Source: Stramonita haemastoma
Taxonomy: Eukaryota > Mollusca > Gastropoda > Neogastropoda > Muricidae
Length of the DNA: 17,500 nucleotides
Assembly (NCBI GenBank): GCA_030674155.1
Contig: CM060334.1
Span: forward strand, 39,768,064 to 39,785,563
Reading direction: 5' to 3'
The notes beneath the pieces are model-generated. The model was not told the DNA's origin, ran no database searches, and was given only the letters and a program-made list of their open reading frames with translations. Made by a program: the position numbers and the translations under genes. Shown here piece by piece: positions 10,055-17,500 of this stretch (the first letter of the stretch is position 1; the number at the start of each line of letters is the position of its first letter).

Positions 10055-10143
<89 letters not shown>
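9891..10143 (+). repeat. TG, G-rich, TG, TCTG and TA compound microsatellite
   Basis: A short TG run is followed by a G-rich block (9909-9956) with many G runs, TG (9957-10033), a few TCTG units, and an uninterrupted TA run of about 44 units (10056-10143). The G block could form quadruplexes, and the TA run could extrude as a cruciform. Confidence 0.95.
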
Positions 10144-10145
<2 letters not shown>

Positions 10146-10414
10146 AGTTTTGTATCTGAACTTGAAAATTACTGGAACCACTAAAACTGATTGAGGTGAC
10201 AGCCCTCATATGGCTTTCGTGGTCGGTAAGGCTATAAACACTATGGACTGGAATGGAATGGACACTGCAAACAGAGAATACAATCTGCACAAACGCAAAA
10301 GCAGTTTCCCTACAAGGGAATGTTCCTGTGTTTGTATTAAGAGCTTCAAAGGTGTAAGTAGTATGAGAGTTAGTGATATTTCACGGTCTGTAGGTACCGC
10401 GTCATAAAGAGGGG
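10144..10414. other. Unassigned DNA
   Basis: This is a 270-base island of non-repetitive sequence between two large simple-repeat blocks. No gene was recognised in it. Confidence 0.45.
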
Positions 10415-10438
10415 TTTTCTTTCTTTCTTTCTTTCTTC

Positions 10439-10505
<67 letters not shown>

Positions 10506-10551
10506 ACCTTCTTCTTCTTCTTCTTCTACTACTACTACAACTACAACAACA

Positions 10552-10635
<84 letters not shown>

Positions 10636-10993
10636 TCTTCTTCTTCTTCTTCTTTTTCTTCTTCTTCTTTGCAATTCTTCTTCTTTGCAATTCTTCTTCT
10701 TCTTCGTCTTCTTCTTTGCAATTCTTCTTCTTTGCAATTCTTCTTCTTCTTCTTTTTCTTCGCAATTTTCTTCTTCTTCTTCTTCTTCTTCTTCTGCTCC
10801 TTCTTCTTCTTCTTCTGCTCCTTCTTCTTCTTCTTCTTCTTCTTCTTCTTCTTCTTCTTCTTCTTCTTCTTCTTCTTCTTCTTCTTCTTCTTCTTTTTTT
10901 TCTTCTTCTTCTTCTTCTTCTTCTTCTTCTTCTTCTTCTTCTTCTTCTTCTTCTTCTTCTTCTTTCTTCTTCTTTTTCTTCTTTTTCTTCTTC
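10415..10993 (+). repeat. Polypyrimidine block: TTTC, CTA and TTC arrays
   Basis: TTTC tetramers (10415-10505), a short TTC run, about 35 CTA/CAA-type triplets (10526-10631), then TTC triplets to 10993. In the TTC part, gcaatt interruptions occur at 10671, 10687, 10718, 10734 and 10762. Long pure TTC (GAA on the other strand) can form triplex DNA. Very long reading frames here are artefacts of the repeat. Confidence 0.95.
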
Positions 10994-12588
<1,595 letters not shown>

Positions 12589-12590
12589 GG

Positions 12591-13363
12591 ATAAAGCACC
12601 TAATGAAAAAAATATGCGAAAACTTTATCTCTTTGGGGAAATGTTTCTCGCATTTAGTGAACAGACATTAACATTGCGATATTGAAAAAATATTCAATAA
12701 CATGAAATAAAACTACGATAATCATATGTATAATAAAAATTGCAAATACCCACAAAGTATATGTACATTTGCATACATATTAGAAAGAAGCGGAAACATA
12801 ACTGAAATAATCGGAGCCTATTTAAATCAAAATTGTGCACCTCTGTGAATATCCATGTACTTGTATAGACGCAAAAGATGTGCTTCATGTACACATATTT
12901 TTATACTTCAATACGCACATAAATACAAATCTGCACACGCATATAATTTTGTATTTCCCTCCCTGAACATTAAGGGAAACTAATATTTGATTTGGGACGT
13001 TTTTACAAGACATATTTACGGTGCTAGAAGACTTCCCAATATCGTATTGGCGTGAGTAGGCTGAGCAGAAAAATTAGCAAGGATCGCAAGATATCAATAT
13101 CAATAACAGAGACACTTATCATAATCATCAGCAGTAAGTCAGTGTGTCCAACTAGCAACAAATATATAATTATTGTCTTTTTCTTTGTTCCTCGCTCACC
13201 AATGGTTGGTGTATTTATCATACGTCTTTTTTGTATCAAAACTTTGTGTGGGGTATTTGTTTTGCAAAAAGCAGACTAGAAATGTAGAGGGTCTTTAAAA
13301 AGTGAGTGATTTTTTTTTTGCAATTATGATATAACGAATCTCCACCTATTATAAAATAATAAT
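12591..13363. other. Unassigned AT-rich unique DNA
   Basis: About 770 bases of AT-rich sequence without simple-repeat arrays. No SINE core, exon or RNA gene was recognised. Confidence 0.5.
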
Positions 13364-13570
13364 GATGTGTTAATGCACAATCCACAAGGGAAAAGAAAGA
13401 GAGGGCGACCTAGAAATACCTGGCGCCGGGATCTGGATGCAGACGCGAAAAAGATGGGCAAGACGTGGGGACAACTGGAACGCCTAGCCCAGAGCCGAGA
13501 TGCCTGGAGACAGCTGGTTTGCGGCCTATGCCCCAGAAGGGACCACAGGCAGACATGACATGACATGACA
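13364..13570 (+). pseudogene. 3' end of a non-LTR retrotransposon (RTE-like C-terminal stub and tandem tail)
   Basis: About 62 codons end in a stop at 13556-13558. They contain NPQGKRKRGRPRNTWRRDLD, KMGKTWGQLERLAQSRDAW and LVCGLCPRRD. A GKRKRGRPRNTWRR stretch followed by W-x-x-A/L...R..W and LCP is typical of the C-terminus of RTE-like LINE polyproteins. The stop overlaps a short CATGA tandem tail (13553-13570), as expected of an element with a minimal 3' UTR ending in short repeats. The stub is 5'-truncated at about 13364, the usual result of incomplete reverse transcription. The clade is a judgement from motif style, not an alignment. Confidence 0.72.
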
Positions 13571-13920
13571 ATGCACATTATGAATGTTAGAAAGGTCAAA
13601 GATTAAATCAAGGTCGATTTAAGATTTTTTTTCATGATATTGTTTTAGGCAGAAAGGAGCAACTGGTTATCTCACCGTTCTTGCTTACCCTTTGTGTACT
13701 GATAGAGGTTTCAGAGAAGGGTCAATCTTACAGCTTTCTTTATCCTCTGAAGCTGTAGTGTGGCTGCCTATAATAATGGCGAGGTACTTGAAAACAGTCA
13801 TACACGCACACTTCTCATTCAGTGTGCAATTTCAATCTCACAGTGATTCCCAGGTGGGATGAGTGAGTCAGAGTGCATATTCTGTGTGACCCCCCCGGAG
13901 TGTTAAGCTGGGGAACATGC
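13571..13920. other. Unassigned DNA
   Basis: Unique-looking intronic sequence after the LINE stub, without recognisable coding or repeat content. Confidence 0.4.
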
Positions 13921-13929
13921 AACAACAAC

Positions 13930-13977
<48 letters not shown>
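13921..13977 (+). repeat. CAA trinucleotide microsatellite
   Basis: About 19 CAA units with one shortened unit near the start. Confidence 0.94.
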
Positions 13978-14355
13978 GCTTTCTTTAAAGAATTATATAT
14001 TCTATCTGGGGAGTCATGTTGTGCTTATTAGTGTCATTCCTGGACCGAATGTACATTATTCCAGAAACATTCGACGGGTAAAAGAAAAGACTCGAACCGA
14101 ATTTACTGGCAGATAAAACAAAGCAGATGTCTCCCCCCCCTCCCCTCCCACTGTCCAAACATCTTGATGGGAACTGTTCGTTTGTATTCATGTCAGGTTT
14201 ATTTGTTTAGATTTTCGTTTTATTTACTGGCGTTTTCTGTTGTTAGGTTTATTTTATTGGTTTGTGTGGATTTCTACTTGTTCCTTTGGGATCTGTTTAT
14301 TTATTACTTAGTTTAGATGTGTGTGTTTATATTTATTTTGTTTAAAGGTTGGGGG
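13978..14355. other. Unassigned T-rich DNA
   Basis: No gene was recognised. The second half is T-rich, with ttta/tttg motifs. Confidence 0.4.
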
Positions 14356-14486
14356 TTCTTCTTCTTCTTCTTCTTCTTCTTCTTCTTCTTCTTCTTCTTC
14401 TTCTTCTTCTTCTTCTCTCCTCCTCCTCCTCCTCCTCCTCCTCCTCCTCATTATCATCATCACCATCATCACCATCACCATCATTC
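14356..14486 (+). repeat. TTC, TCC and ATC/ACC triplet microsatellite
   Basis: About 20 TTC units (14356-14416), eleven TCC units (14417-14449), then ATC/ACC triplets up to the SINE fragment at 14487. The three arrays differ stepwise by one base per unit. Confidence 0.94.
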
Positions 14487-14655
14487 TTATATTTCGAGAA
14501 TAATAAAGTAAGCACTCGTGCGCTCTTTTACATCCCGTTGCCGTGTGTATAAATGTCTGCAAATGTTGTCATCAATTCCTAAAGGCACACAATGACCTAC
14601 TCTTCGCAAAAGCGGAACAGGTTTTAATGTGTGTGCAAGATTTAAAGCGCACACA
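14487..14655 (-). mobile_element. SINE family 1, 5'-truncated minus-strand copy abutting a CA microsatellite
   Basis: The reverse complement matches the 3' half of the core (aaacctgttccgcttttgcg, aagagtaggtcattgtgtgcc) and the family-1 tail with a hairpin agcgc-acga-gtgct. It dissolves at aaatcttgcacacacatt into altered core sequence and then (CA)n. It faces the full family-2 copy at 14921. Confidence 0.82.
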
Positions 14656-14716
<61 letters not shown>

Positions 14717-14880
14717 CCACCCACCCACACCCCCATCCATCTACCAACCACCATCACCAACCCCCTCCTTCCCCACCCCCCTTCCCTCCGTCCTCCACAC
14801 ACCATCACCACTACCACCCACCCACCCCTTTACCCTCACATTTCTCTCCCACCCACCCACCCACCCCCTCCCCACACACC
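14656..14880 (+). repeat. CA microsatellite followed by C-rich low-complexity DNA
   Basis: A CA run (14656-14714) continues from altered SINE core sequence. It passes into CCCA, CCAT and CCTCC-type low-complexity DNA up to about 14880. Confidence 0.92.
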
Positions 14881-14920
14881 TACAAACAATTTACGTGTCA
14901 CAAACCACGCACGCCTCTTC

Positions 14921-15384
14921 AAGGAAGGAAGGTGGCAGGATGGTTAAGACGTTCGCCTGCCAACAAGTAAACCGTGAGGTTCTGGGTTCGTACCCAGCCT
15001 CGCTCTTTCTTCCCAGTTTGACAAAAAAATCGAACTGAATGTCAAAGTCATTCGGATGAGACTATAAACCGAGGCCCGTGTGCGAACGCACGCAGAACAT
15101 CTTGCGCACACGTTAAAACCCCGTTCCACCTTTCGGAAGAGCAGGCCATCGTGTGCCGGTAGGAGCGGAGGACACAAAAAAATAAAAAAAAAACACCAGA
15201 ATGCACACAAGTATCGTGTTTAGACACCATCCCTGAGGGGGAAAGAAAAAAATAATGGGTAGGCGCTGCACTTGTAGCGACATGCTCTCCCCGGGGAGAG
15301 AGAGAGAGCAGCCCGAATTTCACGCAGAGAAAAAAATCTGCTGTCGTGACATAAAAGTGGTATAAAGATAAAAAATAAAAAATA
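14921..15384 (+). mobile_element. SINE family 2, full-length copy with tRNA-Leu-like head
   Basis: The head has an A-box-like TGGCAGGATGG (14933-14943) followed by TTAAGACG, as in tRNA-Leu or tRNA-Ser. It has a B-box-like GGTTCGTACC (14985-14994) inside a perfect 5-bp T-stem (ctggg/cccag). The central core (about 15046-15170) is the same as in the family-1 SINEs of this window. The tail is different: it holds a segment reading ccatccctgaggggg, a 16-bp palindrome (15285-15300), and an A/T-rich end of ATAAAAA-like units (15371-15384). It matches 1-347 in inverse orientation over about 340 bases with few differences. The start is set by the shared aaggaaggaa. No convincing target-site duplication was seen. 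Confidence 0.85.
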
Positions 15385-15407
15385 AGCTGTCTCCTTTCTG
15401 CGTGCAG
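15385..15407 (+). promoter_or_regulatory. 3' splice acceptor of the receptor exon
   Basis: A 23-base stretch rich in pyrimidines (ctgtctcctttctgcg) ends in the AG just before the exon. It directly follows the AT-rich tail of a SINE that ends near 15384. Any branch-point adenosine must therefore sit in SINE-derived sequence, because this short stretch has almost no adenines. No perfect branch consensus was identified. Confidence 0.75.
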
Positions 15408-15621
15408 AGCATCATCTTTCACGTGGAGACGCACCCCGTGTACCCCTGGTTCACGCAGTGTGTGACCTACAACTTCTTCCCCACGGAGTGGCACGAGATG
15501 GCCTACAACATCTTCAATTGCGTCATGGTCTACCTCCTTCCCCTCGTCGTCATCGTCGTCACCTACACCCTCATCCTCATCCAGATTTCGCGCAACGCTC
15601 GCAACGTCACCGTCAACGCAC
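15408..15621 (+). CDS. Internal exon of a GnRH/AKH/corazonin-type neuropeptide receptor (class A GPCR; ECL2-TM5-ICL3)
   Basis: The exon is 214 bases, begins in phase 0 and leaves one base over. The acceptor is a pyrimidine stretch ending in tgcag before AGC, and the donor is CAC followed by gtaagt, close to consensus. The translation begins SIIFHVE, runs through a loop containing WFTQCVTYNFFP, then a hydrophobic helix (about residues 35-58, with the TM5 proline in YLLPLVVIV), and ends in a basic stretch (ISRNARN). The Cys of QCVTYNFF is the expected ECL2 partner of the TM3 disulfide. A loop of the type F-x-V-E-x-H-P ... F-x-Q-C-V-T-x-N-F-F is typical of the AKH/GnRH-like/corazonin receptor group, which couples to neuropeptides at the plasma membrane. 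TM1-4 and TM6-7 are not in the window. Third positions are mostly C or G, unlike the AT-rich flanks, which supports real coding. The exact ligand class is uncertain. Confidence 0.85.
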
Positions 15622-15630
15622 GTAAGTCTG
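15622..15630 (+). promoter_or_regulatory. 5' splice donor of the receptor exon
   Basis: The sequence gtaagtctg follows the coding bases CAC and matches the GTAAGT donor consensus. Reading past it gives Lys-Ser-Val-Tyr-Ile and then a low-complexity reading, which is not expected of this receptor family. Confidence 0.8.
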
Positions 15631-15718
15631 TGTATATATGTAGTCTGTTGTGTGTTGTGGTGTGGGTGTGTAGTAGTAGTGGTGAAGGTGAAGGTTTCCC
15701 TTAATCTATCTGGATGTA

Positions 15719-15975
15719 GGGGAGTGAAGTGTCAAGAGACCTCAGCTTCTCTAGTGGGTCAGCATGTTGAGTGCCGTGGCGCCCATCTCCTCTCCCTCAC
15801 TGCTTTACCTTCCCTGACCCTAAAGAGGGCAGGTGCCCATTTACAGTTTGGTGAACTGGAGGAACTGTTCTGAAGCCAAGGCGCGCGCGCAAACGGTCAC
15901 TCATCCAACCACGCTCGACGCTGCTTAACATTGGCTGGGGGCAAGCAAGCGCTCTGATCACTGAGCTCTCCCGTC
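15719..15975 (-). mobile_element. SINE family 3 (tRNA-like head), degenerate minus-strand copy
   Basis: On the minus strand a head reading gggagagctcagtgatcag carries an A-box-like GAGCTCAGTGA (15958-15968), with a decayed B box around ggttggatgag (about 15899-15909). The body reads ccttggcttcagaacagttc, ccagttcacc, gccctctttagggtcaggga, and ends with gagaagctgaggtctc. The same order of blocks occurs at 606-836. The element lies in the intron after the receptor exon. Confidence 0.65.
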
Positions 15976-16224
15976 CCCATGTAGTGGTAGTAATCTCTGA
16001 ATTTCCGTTTATGCACATTATGGGATTTGGATGACAAACGAAGAAATCAGGTACATTACAAATAACTACCAATCAAAAAGAAAGATTAACAGAATTAAAA
16101 ATAATATGCTGAACACTGAATGAAATAAACATACCATCATCTCAAGTAGTAACATAGTATTGGGCAAGATGCGCGATACTGTTTTATTTCAGTTTCAAAT
16201 GAAGGGAAAATGTATTGAAAACCT

Positions 16225-16272
16225 GGACATTCAAAAAGTATAATGCTAGGACATTCAAAAAGTATAATGCTA
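16225..16272 (+). repeat. Perfect tandem duplication of 24 bp next to the LINE relic
   Basis: The 24-base unit beginning ggacattcaaaaagtataat is present twice with no differences (16225-16248, 16249-16272), a few bases before the recognisable LINE sequence. It is probably a young slippage or repair duplication. Confidence 0.85.
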
Positions 16273-16276
16273 ATTT

Positions 16277-16691
16277 GTTTCTCATTCACAAGGACATCGT
16301 GAACACTGTCATGAGCTGTCAGCCAGTGTCCAGCAGACTTATTACCATCCGCTTGAGAGCAACCCCCTTCAACATCACAGTAGTGCAGGCATGTGCCCCA
16401 ACATCAGACAGCACAGATGAAGACATAGAAGAATACTATGACCAACTACAAGGGGTTCTAAATCAATTCCCAAGAAAGACATCCTTGTTGTACAAGAGGA
16501 CTGGAACGTCAACATAGGAAGAGATGCCTACAAAGACTGGGAGGGCATTTGTGGACCACACTGCAACAAAGAAACAAATGAAAGAGGCTTGAGACTGAGA
16601 ACATCAGGATCAAGTTTGACCTCGAGAAGCTGAAGGATCCAGAGGTAGCAGACACTTTTCAAGCAAGGATAGGTGGGAAGTTCACAGCTCT
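16277..16691 (+). pseudogene. Relic of an RTE-type non-LTR retrotransposon (APE endonuclease segment, then linker)
   Basis: Frame 1 (from about 16277) reads HKDIVNTVMSCQPVSSRLI and then the endonuclease stretch ITIRLRATPFNIT, QACAPTS, EEYYDQLQGVLNQ. This resembles the APE-like endonuclease of RTE/BovB-type LINEs, where the motif is usually QVYAPT. Near 16474 a one-base loss moves the reading to the next frame, which continues DILVVQEDWN (a D-x-N catalytic-type motif, with E in place of the usual G), IGRDAYKDW, CGPHCN, NERGLRL. At about 16595 the frame changes again to ENIRIKFDLEKLKDPEV, ADTFQARIGGKF, which belongs further along such proteins, so an internal deletion is likely. The 5' end is truncated and there is no reverse transcriptase domain. 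It is dead. Confidence 0.8.
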
Positions 16692-16890
16692 CACTCAGTG
16701 CCGACTTCACTCCCCTGAAAGTCATTCGGATAAGATTATAAACCGAGGCCCCGTATGTGGTGAATACACGCCCAACATCTTGCAGACACTTAAAAACATG
16801 GTCCACCTTTTGGAAGAGCATGTCAGTGTGTGCCAAAAGGGAATGGATGACAACATTCACAAAACTGCATGGGGCTGTGTGTAAACAATT
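16692..16890 (+). mobile_element. Diverged, headless SINE core copy joined to a LINE relic
   Basis: It begins with cagtgccgacttcactcccc, the linker of family 1. It then has gtcattcggataagattata, aaccgaggccccgt, a core altered around tgtggtgaatacacgccc, and gtgtgccaaaagggaatgg. The tRNA-like head is replaced by LINE sequence ending at about 16691. It is the oldest-looking copy in the window. The tail fades after 16880, so its family cannot be fixed, though acaaaactgcat points to family 1. Confidence 0.78.
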
Positions 16891-17500
16891 AAGCACTTGA
16901 CTGCATATTCCAGTCGTCTGGAAATACGAGAATAAACAACATATTTTGATATTCCCCCAAGATGTGAGAATGAAAGTGGAGAGAAGTATCAAGGACTGAT
17001 CAAAGACATGTTGACCAAAACGCTGGTCTTTATTACATAACGTAATCTGACAGGTTACGTCGTTTAAGTTAGAAGTGACTTTTCTACAACTATTATGTAT
17101 GTGTACTTTTTTAAAAAAAGCAACTACCACGGAAGAGGTTCAAAGAGCTAAGCATAATTCAAAGAAGAACATACTTTTTCTTTATTGGATAGGACTTCAT
17201 CACTTGAGTGTGAGAAATCAGGAAAAGAGTTTTCCCTACTTCAAAGCTTCCAGGAGAGAGAGAGGGAGAGACGGGAAAAGCCTGTATCCTATGATCACCA
17301 GATCATTGACGAAAAGTTGAACTTGAGTGACAGCCAGAAGTTAAAACCAAGGATTAAAACAGTCTGGGTGCTCCACTTCAAAGTAAAAGTCTTCTTACAT
17401 ACCGGGTAATACTTTTGGTGTACATATTGTTTCGTTCCTCGTCTAGAGCTCCGAGGTTCACTAAGTTGAGAGACTTTTTTGTGTATACAACCGCTTTCCC
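16891..17500. other. Unassigned intronic DNA
   Basis: No TM6-TM7 exon of the receptor, no SINE core and no known domain was seen. Two overlapping short frames (17075-17409) contain a GA-rich patch and nothing recognisable. Confidence 0.45.

Noticed and set aside
15622..15704. Extension of the receptor exon past 15621
   Set aside because: The frame stays open to 15704, but a near-consensus donor occurs at 15622 and the residues after it do not resemble the TM6 approach of this receptor family.
16528..17130. A 200-codon minus-strand frame
   Set aside because: It lies antisense to the LINE relic and to a SINE core, and its middle reads as the core's antisense peptide. No independent coding evidence.

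Overview
This window is intronic and repeat-rich DNA from an animal genome. It holds one confident protein-coding exon, in a sea of microsatellites and retroposon copies. The best guess for the host is a lophotrochozoan, most likely a gastropod mollusc. Three things suggest this: the GnRH/AKH/corazonin-type receptor exon, tRNA-headed SINEs of a style familiar from snail genomes, and RTE-like LINE relics. This assignment is an inference from the sequence; no search was run. No prokaryotic gene structure, CRISPR array, rRNA gene or intact tRNA gene was seen.

The single recognised exon is at 15408-15621 (+). It encodes extracellular loop 2, transmembrane helix 5 and the start of intracellular loop 3 of a class A peptide GPCR, and it has a clean acceptor and donor. 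If the call is right, positions 1-15407 lie in the upstream intron (or reach a more distant exon that I cannot see), and 15622-17500 lie in the next intron.

Layout: 1-347 minus-strand SINE of family 2 (cut by the window edge); 600-836 SINE family 3 relic; 850-1182 30-bp minisatellite; 1356-1668 compound microsatellite; 2238-2360 GAGC/GA tract; 3241-3712 TG/GA/CAGA tract; 4159-4298 TC tract; 4575-6788 four family-1 SINE copies in two inverted pairs, the second pair separated by TCTG/TC tracts; 7321-8124 TG, CAGA, GTAT and GC tracts; 8771-9320 a third inverted SINE pair; 9891-12588 a 2.7-kb block dominated by simple repeats; 12591-13366 AT-rich unique DNA; 13364-13570 C-terminal LINE stub; 13921-13977 CAA tract; 14356-14880 TTC/TCC tract, SINE fragment, CA and C-rich DNA; 14921-15384 a full family-2 SINE ending about 23 bases before the exon; 15408-15621 exon; 15719-15975 SINE family 3; 16277-16890 broken RTE-type LINE joined to a diverged SINE core; 16891-17500 unassigned.

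The most noteworthy signals are: (a) two SINE families that share one central core but carry different tRNA-like heads and different tails; (b) a recurrent minus-then-plus arrangement of these SINEs; (c) simple-repeat tracts that start at the same place in the SINE core; (d) a SINE whose tail abuts the splice acceptor of the receptor exon. I found no convincing new protein-coding system.
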